Source of the DNA: Rhizobium lentis
Lineage (GTDB): Bacteria; Pseudomonadota; Alphaproteobacteria; Rhizobiales; Rhizobiaceae
Direction of reading: 5' to 3'
NCBI RefSeq assembly: GCF_017352135.1
Contig: NZ_CP071455.1
Coordinates: 124,001-188,000, forward strand
DNA length: 64,000 nt
The position numbers and the translations under genes were made by a program. The notes beneath the pieces were generated by a model. The model ran no database searches and was not told the DNA's origin. It saw only the letters and a program-made list of their open reading frames with translations. Below are positions 1 through 7,880 of the stretch, piece after piece. Positions within the stretch are counted from its first letter, which is position 1, and every line of letters starts with the position of its first letter.

Positions 1-724
1 TGACGGCGATGAAGTTGCGGTACGGATTATCGGCGATCGGCTCCTGCGCAATGCGTTCGGCCGGCGAAAGGCCGCTCTTCAGCGCCCAGTCGGTGTTGAC
101 GACGCCTGCATCCAGATCGTCGATCGAACGGCCGACAATGCCAGCGTCGAGCTCCTTGATCTCGATTTTCTTCGGATTGTCGATGACGTCGGCAACGGTT
201 GCGAGAATGCCCGTGCCGTCCTTCAGCTTGATCAGGCCTTCATTCTGCAGAACGCGGAGCGCCCGGCCTTCGTTCGAGGGGTCGTTCGGCACGCCAATGA
301 CAGCCCCTTCCGGGATCTCGGCGACGGATTTGTGCTTCTTGCTATAGAGGCCGATCGGCCAGACCCCGGTATAACCGACGCGCACGATGTGATAGCCGTG
401 CTGCTTGACCTGGTTGTCGAGATAGGGCTGGTGCTGGAAGGCGTTGGCGTCGATTTCGCCACGCTCCAGCGCTTCGTTCGGCTGGGTATAGTCGTTGAAG
501 GTAATGGTCTCGATCTTGAGGCCCTTCTTGGCCGCCTCGTTCGTGACCACGCGCCATACGTCCTCATCCTCGCCGGCCATGATGCCGACCTTGATCGACT
601 TGTCTTCGGCAAAGGAAGGAGCGGGCGCTGCAAAGGAAATTAGCGCGGCAGCGGAAACAGCGACGGCTGCAAGAGCCGCGCGGCGCGAAAGGTGGAAGCC
701 GTGAAGATTTTTGTTCTTGGTCAT
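1..724 (-). CDS. metQ: MetQ/NlpA-family ABC substrate-binding protein (3' end cut by window edge)
   Basis: Periplasmic binding protein of the NlpA/MetQ family, expected to deliver methionine or a related sulfur compound to a MetNI-type importer; the partner genes would lie left of the window. The reading frame runs about 241 codons from ATG at 724 off the left edge. The N-terminus has a twin-arginine-like stretch (SRRAAL) and a hydrophobic signal segment ending near APSFAED, with no lipobox cysteine. The mature part shows family hallmarks: KVGIMAGEDEDVW, then FNDYTQPNEALERGEIDANAFQ with the conserved FQH segment, and PNDPSNEGRALRVLQ. The last visible residues, ADNPYRNFIAV, correspond to the conserved region near the family C-terminus, so little is missing. 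Methionine as the ligand is inference from the family. Confidence 0.88.
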   Translation of the reverse strand, partial: MTKNKNLHGFHLSRRAALAAVAVSAAALISFAAPAPSFAEDKSIKVGIMAGEDEDVWRVVTNEAAKKGLKIETITFNDYTQPNEALERGEIDANAFQHQPYLDNQVKQHGYHIVRVGYTGVWPIGLYSKKHKSVAEIPEGAVIGVPNDPSNEGRALRVLQNEGLIKLKDGTGILATVADVIDNPKKIEIKELDAGIVGRSIDDLDAGVVNTDWALKSGLSPAERIAQEPIADNPYRNFIAV

Positions 725-884
725 TTTATGTCCCGTCTGACTGAATGAGGCCGAACGCCCCGAGCGGGCCGATCATGGCAAATGCGCGCATCGGGAGCGA
801 AGTACGAAAGTCTGATGTGGAGGAAAGGTCGGAAATACTCTTGCCTTGCCGTCGATATCGGCAGGATAAATTTCCATTAAATTT

Positions 885-893
885 GTGGATTAA
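885..893 (-). promoter_or_regulatory. GTGGATTAA motif upstream of metQ
   Basis: The nonamer GTGGATTAA (TTAATCCAC on the coding strand) lies about 160 bp upstream of the metQ-like start in an AT-rich patch. The same nonamer occurs about 65 bp upstream of the neighbouring flavin reductase gene. A shared sulfur-related control element is only a guess. Confidence 0.25.
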
Positions 894-914
894 TTGCGGC
901 TCGTAAGCATATTC

Positions 915-945
915 TAAAAAATGAAAACGGCGCCTCCGGGCGCCG
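915..945 (-). terminator. Rho-independent terminator after the flavin reductase gene
   Basis: Perfect 7-bp stem CGGCGCC/GGCGCCG (928-934 and 939-945) with a TCCG loop. Read on the minus strand it is followed by a T-rich run (915-927 is A-rich on +). It lies 24 bp past the stop of the minus-strand flavin reductase gene. Confidence 0.85.
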
Positions 946-968
946 CCTCAAACCTGTTTCGGCACTTT

Positions 969-1529
969 TCACTCGGCAGCGATAAGCGCTTGATGTCGGG
1001 CAGGAAAGAAGGCAGAAAGCTCGCGAATGACATCTTCGATCCGCTTGGAAAGCGGCTCGGACGAGACGCGGTAATCGGTGAAGTCACGGTCGGAAGCATA
1101 AATGGCCGTCGGCAGCGTGTGGGACATGAAGAAGCCGAAGAGCGGGCGGAGCTGATGCTCGACCACAAGCGCATGCCGGTCGCCGCCGCCGGTTGCGCTG
1201 ATCACGATCGGCTTGGCGCGCAGCTCATGCGGATCGATCAGGTCGATCAGATGTTTGAAGAGGCCGGGATAGCTGCCTTTGTAGGTCGGCGCGCCGATAA
1301 CCAGCACGTCGGCATTGACGATGTCGTCGATGATGTCCTTGGCGCGGCTGTCGAGATCGTCACGGCGCAGCGCTTGGCCAAGCGAGGGGCCGACATCGGC
1401 CAGGTCGTAGATGGTGTTGTCGAAGCCGTATTTCTCACGGGCGAGACTGGCGACGTTTTCGACGAGCGCGAAGGTCTTCGAGGGGCGGTTGAAGCTACCC
1501 GCAAGGCCGACCAGTGTATGAGCAGACAT
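969..1529 (-). CDS. NADPH-dependent FMN reductase (SsuE/MsuE-like)
   Basis: A 186-residue flavodoxin-like protein. The N-terminal phosphate-binding loop GLAGSFNRPSKT and the later GAPTYKGSYPGLFKHLIDL segment, with its conserved Y-K-G-S-Y-P-G-x-K/F pattern, are typical of NADPH:FMN reductases of the SsuE/MsuE type. These supply reduced FMN to two-component monooxygenases that release sulfite from sulfonates. Length matches the family. No monooxygenase partner is next to it; its downstream neighbour on the same strand is the metQ-like gene, separated by a clear terminator, so the two are probably separate transcripts. A role in sulfur scavenging is inferred from family and neighbourhood; a general azoreductase or flavin reductase role is possible. 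Confidence 0.85.
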   Translation of the reverse strand: MSAHTLVGLAGSFNRPSKTFALVENVASLAREKYGFDNTIYDLADVGPSLGQALRRDDLDSRAKDIIDDIVNADVLVIGAPTYKGSYPGLFKHLIDLIDPHELRAKPIVISATGGGDRHALVVEHQLRPLFGFFMSHTLPTAIYASDRDFTDYRVSSEPLSKRIEDVIRELSAFFPARHQALIAAE

Positions 1530-1593
1530 GCCATTTCCTTCCTATACGTGCCGTAACCGATGTCGTTCTCCGAGAATATTATCTATAAAAATA

Positions 1594-1602
1594 GTGGATT
1601 AA
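1594..1602 (-). promoter_or_regulatory. GTGGATTAA motif upstream of the flavin reductase gene
   Basis: Second copy of GTGGATTAA, about 65 bp upstream of the flavin reductase start and next to CTATAAAAATAG (1583-1594), an imperfect palindrome. The first copy is at 885-893 upstream of metQ. Confidence 0.25.
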
Positions 1603-1743
1603 AGGAATGATGATCCCTCTTCCCCATATGAGATGAAAAATGCGTTCGTGCCTGTCGCGATAGCGACGTTCGAAACCGCATGATGCGTCCCGCCGGAATA
1701 TCGAGGGATTTCCGGCTCGATGCATCACCTGCATGCGGCTGAC

Positions 1744-2943
1744 CTAGGATTTCGGCTTTGGGATGCGCGGCAGGAAGACCGTCAGAAGGCCGAGCAGCGG
1801 CAGGTAGGAGCAGAGGCGGTAGACGAAGGCGATGCCGTGGGTGTCGGCAAAATCGCCGAGCAACGCCGCGCCAAGCCCCCCTGCCCCGAATGCAAAGCCG
1901 AAGAAGACGCCGGCAATCAGCCCGACGCGGCCAGGCACCAGTTCCTGGGCGAAGACGACGATCGCCGAAAAGGCCGAAGCAAAGACAAGGCCGATGACGA
2001 TGCTGAGCACGCCCGTCCAGAAAAGATTGGCATAGGGCAGCAGCAAGGCGAAGGGAATGACGCCGAGGATCGAAAACCAGATGACGAAACGGGCGCCGAA
2101 GCGATCGCCGATCGGTCCGCCGAGGAAAGTGCCGACGGCGACCGAGCCGAGGAACAGGAAAAGCATCAGCTGCGCCTGCTGCACGCTGAGCTCAAACTTG
2201 TCGATGACATAAAAGGTGAAGTAGCTCGACACGCTCGCCATGTAGACATTCTTCGTCGCCGTCAGCAGCACGAGGATCAGCAATGCCCAGACGACCCTGT
2301 TCTGCGGCAGCGGCAGGGTTCGGCTGACGGCCGGCCTGCTGGCGTTTTGACGTCTGTGGCTCATATACCAGCTGCCCACCCAGCTCAGCACGACCATTCC
2401 GACCATGGCGATGGCGGCAAACCAGGAAACGCTGTGCTGGCCGAGCGGCAGCACGATGAAGGCGGCGAGCAGCGGACCGATCGCCTGACCGGCATTGCCG
2501 CCGACCTGGAAAAAGGACTGCGCGAAACCGTGGCGGCCGCCGGAGGCAAGACGGGCAACACGCGAAGATTCCGGATGGAAGACGGCCGAACCGAAGCCGA
2601 TCAGGCTTGCGGCGACCAGCAGCAGCGCGAAATTGCCGGCATTGCCGAGCAGAATGAGACCGCAGAAAGTACTCGCCATTCCGACCGGCAGAGAATAGGG
2701 CATCGGCCAGCGATCGGTGACGATGCCGACCACCGGTTGCAGCAGAGACGCCGTGACCTGGAACGTCATGGTCAGGAGGCCGATCTGCACAAAATCGAGA
2801 TCGTAATTCGCCTTAAACAGCGGATAGAGGGAGGCGAGCAGCGACTGCATGATGTCATTCAGCATATGGCAGAAGCTGACAGCCACCAGAATAGACATGG
2901 TCGTCTTTTCAAAACGCGGCGCGCGCTCGGCAACGGTTGCCAT
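1744..2943 (-). CDS. fsr: MFS exporter, Fsr (fosmidomycin resistance)-like
   Basis: A 399-residue major facilitator protein with about 12 hydrophobic segments. The N-terminal half carries the pattern of the Fsr family: SFCHMLNDIMQSLLASLYP in the first helix, then the motif A-like loop GIVTDRWPMPYSLPVG, and GFGSAVFHPESSRVARLASG followed by QSFFQVGGNAGQAIGPLLA. Fsr of E. coli exports fosmidomycin; the natural substrate is not clear. The frame is open further upstream to 3072, but ATG at 2943 is preceded by a strong AGGAGGG site and gives the usual family length. It is divergent from the XRE regulator, and the 350-bp interval carries a 9-bp inverted repeat. Confidence 0.88.
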   Translation of the reverse strand: MATVAERAPRFEKTTMSILVAVSFCHMLNDIMQSLLASLYPLFKANYDLDFVQIGLLTMTFQVTASLLQPVVGIVTDRWPMPYSLPVGMASTFCGLILLGNAGNFALLLVAASLIGFGSAVFHPESSRVARLASGGRHGFAQSFFQVGGNAGQAIGPLLAAFIVLPLGQHSVSWFAAIAMVGMVVLSWVGSWYMSHRRQNASRPAVSRTLPLPQNRVVWALLILVLLTATKNVYMASVSSYFTFYVIDKFELSVQQAQLMLFLFLGSVAVGTFLGGPIGDRFGARFVIWFSILGVIPFALLLPYANLFWTGVLSIVIGLVFASAFSAIVVFAQELVPGRVGLIAGVFFGFAFGAGGLGAALLGDFADTHGIAFVYRLCSYLPLLGLLTVFLPRIPKPKS

Positions 2944-3167
2944 CAATATCCCTCCTGCACGGTCACGCTCGGGGCCGCGTCGTTTTCGATGGATCTTGGG
3001 GCGATCGGGGCTGGCAAGACTGTCGAGCGACGGTCGCTGAAAAGCATTTAACGCAGGCCGGGCAACAATCACCAGCCCGGTTTAGCCAGGATCGGTACGG
3101 CTTTGGTCCGATTTGTCCTTCCGTCGACAGGTTCTTGCGTCGCTGACCGCCTGACGGATGGGGGTTT

Positions 3168-3206
3168 CATACCACAGTCAGCCGGGATCATCGCATATGT
3201 GGTATG
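3168..3206. promoter_or_regulatory. Inverted repeat (CATACCACA ... TGTGGTATG) between fsr and the XRE gene
   Basis: Perfect 9-bp arms at 3168-3176 and 3198-3206, start-to-start spacing 30 bp (about three helical turns), 85 bp upstream of the XRE start and 225 bp upstream of fsr. The spacing and symmetry suit a dimeric regulator. Which protein binds is unknown; the adjacent XRE protein is the obvious candidate. Confidence 0.45.
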
Positions 3207-3290
3207 CTATACGAAAACAATCGTGGCAAACCGCTCAAAGGGGTACTACAGCTGCGCCGATTGAAATGCGATCGAGGCTGAAAATACGCG

Positions 3291-3749
3291 ATGAATGTCA
3301 AGACACCGAATGCCATAGACAGCTATGTCGGAGCGCGCATCAGAACGCGCCGGCAGCTGCTCGGAATGAGCCAGGAGCGGCTTGCCGATCAGATCGGCGT
3401 GACCTTTCAGCAGGTTCAGAAATACGAGAAGGGAATCAACCGCATCGGTGCGAGCCGTTTGCAGCGAATTGCCGAAGTGCTTCACACCTCACCAAGCTTC
3501 TTCTTCGAACAGAGCGATTCCGAACCATTGAGGCTGCAAGGGTTGGATCTGCCGAACGATGCCGATCCGGTCGCCGAATTCCTGCGAACGAAAGAAGGAT
3601 TGGTGCTGAACCGCGCCTTTCTAAAGATCGGCGATGCCGATGTCCGTGAAACGATCATCGCCCTGGTGAAGGCGATGGCGCAGGCGGAAAGCCGCGGTCC
3701 GACACTGGAAGCTTCGATGCCCGATGCCACCCATCCGCTCGGAGAATAG
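3291..3749 (+). CDS. XRE-family transcriptional regulator
   Basis: A 152-residue protein with an N-terminal Cro/CI helix-turn-helix at about residues 11-68: YVGARIRTRRQLLGMSQERL, then ADQIGVTFQQVQKYEKGINR and IGASRLQRIAEVLHTSPSFF. This subtype, with QVQKYEKGxNRIGASRL, is common in rhizobia and related alphaproteobacteria. The C-terminal half (about 75-152) ends in a segment resembling an oligomerisation region, EFLRTKEGLVLNRAFLKIGD. It is transcribed away from fsr, with a shared upstream inverted repeat, so autoregulation and control of fsr is plausible but unproven. No peptidase or phage genes accompany it. Confidence 0.85.
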   Translation: MNVKTPNAIDSYVGARIRTRRQLLGMSQERLADQIGVTFQQVQKYEKGINRIGASRLQRIAEVLHTSPSFFFEQSDSEPLRLQGLDLPNDADPVAEFLRTKEGLVLNRAFLKIGDADVRETIIALVKAMAQAESRGPTLEASMPDATHPLGE

Positions 3750-3865
3750 CCGGCGGATCGAGGAGGAGCCTCGATGCCTGGTTCAATTGAGTGATATCGG
3801 TGGTTCTCGGCGCGTCGGCACTAAACTTCACTGCGGATGTCACAGCGGCGGCAGCAGAAGACACC

Positions 3866-5023
3866 TCAATCCATTATGACGTGCGGCACGAAACGCGATA
3901 GGTTTGCGGTTATGCGCGAGCGGTCCTCGCGGACGGCGAGGCCGCAGGCGCGATCGCCGGCTATCCAGCTGCCGAGCACGGCAAAGCCGGTATCGCTTTC
4001 GAAAAGCGGGGCATAGGCCTGAACGATGAAGCCTTCGTCGCCATAGTCGCCGGGGGCGGAAATCGAGTCCCGACCATTTCGAAATATGGTGACGTTCTCG
4101 CCTTCCCGCGACAAGAGTGGTTTGCGCACGTAATCGGTCAAAGTCGAAGCCGCCGGATCATCGGTGAAATAGCTAGGCAACAGATTGGGATGATTGCGGT
4201 GGCGCTGCCAGAGCAGAGGCAGAAGCCCTTTGTTGGAGAGCACCGCCTTCCAGGCTGGCTCGACGAAAACATCGCCCGAGCGCGCGAGTTCGCGAGCGAA
4301 GGGCTCGCGCAGCATGAATTCCCACGGGTAAAGCTTGAAGCAGCGGTCGATCACCCGATCCTTGAGGTCGGTGTAGCGGCCCTGCGCATCGATGCCGATC
4401 TCCCGAATGTCCAGAAGCTCGACGCGATGGCCCGCCTGCACCGCACAATCCATGAGGTAGACGGTGGTGCCTCGATCCTCCTCATTGTCGGTTATCGCGG
4501 CGAAGTGGAAGATCGACTCCTTGGGAAATTGATCGAACGCCTCGACAAGGCTTTCCTGCAGGAAGTTATACTGGTCCGCATCTTTGGGCAGAACACCCAA
4601 AGCGATCTGATCAGTCAGCCAGTTGAACTGGAAATAGGCCGTCTCGAACACCGAGGTCGGGGTATCGGCGTTGTATTCGAGCAACTTGGCTGGGCCGTTG
4701 CCATCATAAGCTAGATCGAAACGGCCGTAGAGGTGCCGGTCCCGGCGCTGCCAGGACCGCTGCACCACATCGCGCAGGTCCTCCGGAATGGCCAGCCTGT
4801 CTAGCGACTCTTCGCTGCCGACGATCTCGCCGACCAGATCCATGCACATGTCATGCAGCTCCTGGCTCGGCTCTTCGATCTGCTTCTCGATCTCATCGAG
4901 CGTGAAGGTATAGGCGGCATCGTCGAGCCAGTAGGGTTCGCCATACATGACGTGAAATCCGAAGCCAACGGCCCGCGCCTTGTCACGCCAGTCAGGACGC
5001 GCCGGAAGGGTGATGCGTTTCAT
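3866..5023 (-). CDS. yjfC: Glutathionylspermidine synthase-like ATP-grasp ligase (YjfC/YgiC family)
   Basis: A 385-residue ATP-grasp protein equivalent to E. coli YgiC/YjfC (about 386 residues), which corresponds to the synthetase half of glutathionylspermidine synthase without the amidase domain. Visible signatures are LYGRFDLAYDGNGPAKLLEYNADTPTS (two overlapping conserved blocks), KLYPWEFMLREPF, and the ATP-binding C-terminal part KAVLSNKGLLPLLWQRHRNHPNLL followed by DYVRKPLLSREGENV. The frame is open to 5074, but ATG at 5023 lies one base after the DUF1190 stop and gives the family length, so translation is probably coupled. It is last in a five-gene minus-strand operon. The family joins an amine or peptide to an acid; the natural substrate is unknown. 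Confidence 0.88.
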   Translation of the reverse strand: MKRITLPARPDWRDKARAVGFGFHVMYGEPYWLDDAAYTFTLDEIEKQIEEPSQELHDMCMDLVGEIVGSEESLDRLAIPEDLRDVVQRSWQRRDRHLYGRFDLAYDGNGPAKLLEYNADTPTSVFETAYFQFNWLTDQIALGVLPKDADQYNFLQESLVEAFDQFPKESIFHFAAITDNEEDRGTTVYLMDCAVQAGHRVELLDIREIGIDAQGRYTDLKDRVIDRCFKLYPWEFMLREPFARELARSGDVFVEPAWKAVLSNKGLLPLLWQRHRNHPNLLPSYFTDDPAASTLTDYVRKPLLSREGENVTIFRNGRDSISAPGDYGDEGFIVQAYAPLFESDTGFAVLGSWIAGDRACGLAVREDRSRITANLSRFVPHVIMD

Positions 5024-5024
5024 G

Positions 5025-5618
5025 TCATCCGCCGAAACTGAATGACGAACGGCCGCCGAAGCCTTGTCGGGCAACTGTGCGGGTATTGACGTTGACCGGC
5101 TTGACAGTCTGGCGCGAGGGTGCGGTCACGCTGTCGCTGCCCGAGCGAACAGTGGTTGTGACCGTCTGCCCGGAGCGATTGCGATAAATCGGCGTCGAGC
5201 CGTAATAGGAGCCGCTCTGCTCCTGGCGCCGGCGATAGTCGTAATAGTCGCCGATATTGTTCAGTGCCGAAGACAGCATATAGCCTGCCAGGAAGGGCAC
5301 GAAGAAGCTACCGCCTCCGCCGCTATTATTGGCGACGGTGTTTGACGGCTGTTCGGTGCACTGGCCCTTGCCGTATTCGGCCTCGCAGGCGGCCATGCCA
5401 TTAAAACGCGGCGCGGCGGCGAGATGGGCGCGCATCGCATCCTGATAGCCTGCCTGGCAGACCTGCCGATCCATGCCCGCCGCCACACATTGGTCGACGG
5501 AAGTGAACATGATGTCCGAAGGAGCCTCCTCGCCGCAGCCGGACAGCGCCAGGGTCGAGGCGGCGATGGTGCCAAGGGCCAGCAAAGGTCGCCTGTGCCC
5601 GCTCATGCGTCTGCGCAT
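5025..5618 (-). CDS. yjfM: DUF1190 lipoprotein (YgiB/YjfM family)
   Basis: A 197-residue predicted lipoprotein. The start at 5618 follows a GAGGGAGGG ribosome-binding site and leads into a signal peptide with lipobox ALSGC (cysteine near residue 28), so the mature protein should be membrane-anchored. The cysteine-containing blocks DQCVAAGMDRQVCQAGYQDA and MAACEAEYGKGQC are typical of DUF1190. A glycine-rich linker and a serine/threonine/arginine-rich tail ending RSSFSFGG follow. In E. coli this family is encoded next to the YgiC/YjfC ligase, as it is here. Function is unknown; an envelope substrate or partner of the ligase is a reasonable hypothesis. Confidence 0.85.
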   Translation of the reverse strand: MRRRMSGHRRPLLALGTIAASTLALSGCGEEAPSDIMFTSVDQCVAAGMDRQVCQAGYQDAMRAHLAAAPRFNGMAACEAEYGKGQCTEQPSNTVANNSGGGGSFFVPFLAGYMLSSALNNIGDYYDYRRRQEQSGSYYGSTPIYRNRSGQTVTTTVRSGSDSVTAPSRQTVKPVNVNTRTVARQGFGGRSSFSFGG

Positions 5619-5629
5619 CTTTCCCTCCC

Positions 5630-6031
5630 TCAATAGGTCATGCAGGCGGCGTTGAGAATACCGATGACGAGCGCGATGCCCCCACCCCATATGCCCGCGG
5701 CGATATCGTCGGCGGTGATCTTTTCATGCAGGTCCTTCATGGTGAAGTTCGCGATATAGAAAGCAAGGATTTGCGCCAGAATGCCTATTATAGCCCAGAT
5801 GACGTAGTCTACGATGCTGACGGAATTTGCTGCGGCCGATGCCAGAGGCAGGCTGAAACCGACAAGCGCGCCCAAGAATGCCGTGACGGCCGCAAGATTG
5901 CCCGCGCGAATGAGCTGAACTTCCTTTTGCGGCGTCAAGAATGTGTAGATGACCCCGAAAACGCCGTAGGCGGCAAGACCGACGGCGAAATAGCCGAGGA
6001 AGGCAGGCAGGCCCGCCACGTAATCGAGCAT
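5630..6031 (-). CDS. yjfL: DUF350 small membrane protein (YjfL family)
   Basis: A 133-residue integral membrane protein with four hydrophobic stretches: PAFLGYFAVGLAAYGVFGVI, GNLAAVTAFLGALVGFSLPL, IVDYVIWAIIGILAQILAFY and GIWGGGIALVIGILNAACM. This is the usual DUF350 layout of a tandem pair of two-helix units (YjfL). Between helices three and four lies FTMKDLHEKITADDIAAG, with the conserved acidic dipeptide pattern. It sits between the DUF2491 and DUF1190 genes in the same operon, as in E. coli yjfKLM. Biochemical function is unknown; a role in an envelope-stress complex with the PspA-like protein is inference. Confidence 0.87.
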   Translation of the reverse strand: MLDYVAGLPAFLGYFAVGLAAYGVFGVIYTFLTPQKEVQLIRAGNLAAVTAFLGALVGFSLPLASAAANSVSIVDYVIWAIIGILAQILAFYIANFTMKDLHEKITADDIAAGIWGGGIALVIGILNAACMTY

Positions 6032-6064
6032 TGAAAAAGTCCTCCGTTGAAATTGACAGGTCCA

Positions 6065-6724
6065 TCAGACGCGGCGAACGTCTGCCGGAGCCAATCCATA
6101 ACCGATCAGAAATTCCACCGAGCTGCCCGCCTGAGCCTGTCCGAGATCGAGGTCGCGCTCGACATTGATCAGAAGCATTTCGCGCGTCGAGCCGAGCGGG
6201 CGATAATACAACATGCAGGTCTGATGAATGGAGCGCTGGGTTTCTCCATCAGTGACCTTTTCAACAAATTCCACCAGCTGGGCGCGTTCCGGGCCGTCGC
6301 CCCAAAATCGGTTGTAGAGGATCCCATCGGCATCATAGGATGGCTGACCGATCAGGCCAGCCGGCCCGGTCCAGCGGTTCCATTCGCTCTGGCCGGCGGG
6401 CACGACGCTGTCCCAAGGCTGATAAAAGCTGATGTCGTCGATCACGTCACCCGGCTTGCCCGACGCCGACATCACTTGAATCAACCGGTTCTCTTCATCG
6501 TAATAGCGCGAAAGAACCGTCGCGGCATCGAGCAGGACTTCACCGTAGCCGGCAATGATGAACGGCCCGCTTTGCGGCAGCGGCATGGCCGGCTCACCGC
6601 CCAAAGCATCGGCTTCAAGCGAAAGGAAATCGATTTCAAGCGCCCCGCCGATGGCCGCGCTCAGGGGGCCAAGCTCTTCGGGCAAGGACCTCTCGTTCTT
6701 GTTTCCGCCGAACCAGCTGATCAT
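6065..6724 (-). CDS. yjfK: DUF2491 family protein (YjfK-like)
   Basis: A 219-residue soluble protein with no signal peptide or membrane helix, assigned to DUF2491 (E. coli YjfK). Recognisable blocks are GALEIDFLSLEADAL near the start, SRYYDEENRLIQVM in the middle, YNRFWGDGPERAQLVEFVE, and the C-terminal MLYYRPLGSTREMLLINVER. Its ATG overlaps the stop of the potassium-channel gene (ATGA), so the two are probably translationally coupled. Function is unknown. Conservation of this gene beside PspA-like, DUF350 and ATP-grasp genes in distant bacteria suggests it is an obligatory part of the same system. Confidence 0.82.
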   Translation of the reverse strand: MISWFGGNKNERSLPEELGPLSAAIGGALEIDFLSLEADALGGEPAMPLPQSGPFIIAGYGEVLLDAATVLSRYYDEENRLIQVMSASGKPGDVIDDISFYQPWDSVVPAGQSEWNRWTGPAGLIGQPSYDADGILYNRFWGDGPERAQLVEFVEKVTDGETQRSIHQTCMLYYRPLGSTREMLLINVERDLDLGQAQAGSSVEFLIGYGLAPADVRRV

Positions 6725-7776
6725 GATACGTCTCCCATTCGAGCCCAGGCGATGGCAGCGGGATCTAGCCGTATTTCGCTGATGTAGTAAAGCGTCTCGC
6801 CGCCCCGCAACAGCGTCTCGTCCCGGCAGTTAAGATCGGTGACGCCCTGGCTCAGCATACCGACGAGCGTCACATGATGCCGGCGCTTGAGACTTAAAAA
6901 CACGTCGCCATAACGCAGCGACGTTTGCAAGGGCGGTACCGGCAGGGAAAAGGCGGTGTCCGAGGAAGCGGCCGACAACAGACGTGCGGCGATTTCCGAA
7001 GAGCCCGGATCACGTGCAGAGCGCGACAGGAGCTCTTCGGCGAGCGAACCCACCGCCTCGACGCGCGGCCGGCGTTGCTTGACCATCTGTGCTGTGCGGT
7101 CGTCGGCGAAATAGGCCACGATATGGGCATTGGGCGCATGATCCTCGGCGATCAGCACCGCAGCGAGCGTTTCGTCGTCATTTGCTCCGCGCGCGATGAT
7201 CGCACGTGCCTGGGCCACGCCGGCCCGCAGCAAGGCGTCGGCATCGGCAAGCCGTTCCGTGCGGACGTAGTCGGCAAAATCGCTGGCGGGATTTTCCGGC
7301 AGCTCCTTGGCGACCAGGACGGCCATCGGTTCGTCGGCATGCCGTTCGGAATGCAGCAGCCGCAGCGTTTGATAAGTCTGCCCCTCCTGCCAACCCAAAA
7401 CGATGATATGACCGGTGCGTTCGCTGTAATCACCCAGTCCGCGCATGCGATTCCTCCACATCGTACCGATCGCTGTCAACAACTTGCCAAGAACAGCGGT
7501 AAAGATGGCAATGCCACCGGGAAGAACAACGAGGACGGTCATGATCCGACCGAGCCCCGATTTTGGGGAAAGATCGCCATAGCCGACAGTCGTTGCCGTA
7601 ACCATATAGTAATAAACAAAGTCGATCGGGTTGCCGACGAGATCACCTTCGCCGGCCAGCATGAAGAGCAGGTAGGACGTAACCAAGTGCACAAGGAGGA
7701 TAACAAGAAGGGCTGACCACGCCAATTCGCTGAGCGACAGATATACACGCCGCAGTAATGTAGCGATAAATGGCAA
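6721..7776 (-). CDS. Two-helix potassium channel with RCK/TrkA-N regulatory domain
   Basis: A 351-residue channel subunit. Two membrane helices (about 18-41 and 77-100) flank a pore loop with the potassium selectivity filter TVGYGD at about residues 63-68. A cytoplasmic Rossmann-type RCK domain follows, starting HIIVLGWQEG; the usual GxGxxG is degenerate here. The rest includes ARAIIARGANDDETLAAVL and a C-terminal domain ending ETLYYISEIRLDPAAIAWAR. It is first in the minus-strand operon and divergent from the DUF2170 and PspA-like genes. The E. coli yjfIJKLMC cluster has no channel gene, so this is an addition. The tetrameric channel probably opens in response to a ligand; which one is unknown. 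Confidence 0.88.
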   Translation of the reverse strand: MPFIATLLRRVYLSLSELAWSALLVILLVHLVTSYLLFMLAGEGDLVGNPIDFVYYYMVTATTVGYGDLSPKSGLGRIMTVLVVLPGGIAIFTAVLGKLLTAIGTMWRNRMRGLGDYSERTGHIIVLGWQEGQTYQTLRLLHSERHADEPMAVLVAKELPENPASDFADYVRTERLADADALLRAGVAQARAIIARGANDDETLAAVLIAEDHAPNAHIVAYFADDRTAQMVKQRRPRVEAVGSLAEELLSRSARDPGSSEIAARLLSAASSDTAFSLPVPPLQTSLRYGDVFLSLKRRHHVTLVGMLSQGVTDLNCRDETLLRGGETLYYISEIRLDPAAIAWARMGDVS

Positions 7777-7880
7777 GCGATTCGCCCCCGTTGCTGACAG
7801 ATACCCTACTGAAATTTATTTCGCGCGCCAGACCTTTAAGTTGTAAATCGACTACCCAGATGATTCCGACGCTCTAACCG
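7777..7880. promoter_or_regulatory. Divergent promoter region of the yjf-type cluster
   Basis: The 104-bp interval between the channel gene (-) and the DUF2170 gene (+) must hold both promoters. It contains a 12-bp palindrome, GAAAT-TT-ATTTC, at 7811-7822, in an otherwise AT-rich patch. No confident sigma-70 or sigma-32 boxes could be assigned by eye. Confidence 0.4.

Noticed and set aside
725..968. Possible SAM-II or other riboswitch upstream of the metQ-like gene
   Set aside because: The leader was read for the paired elements and conserved bases of SAM riboswitches; none was found, only a generic GC-rich hairpin near the start codon.
1720..3051. A 443-codon + strand frame opposite the fsr gene
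   Set aside because: Antisense shadow rich in Asp, Arg and Gln; the minus strand encodes a clear 12-helix transporter with a good start.
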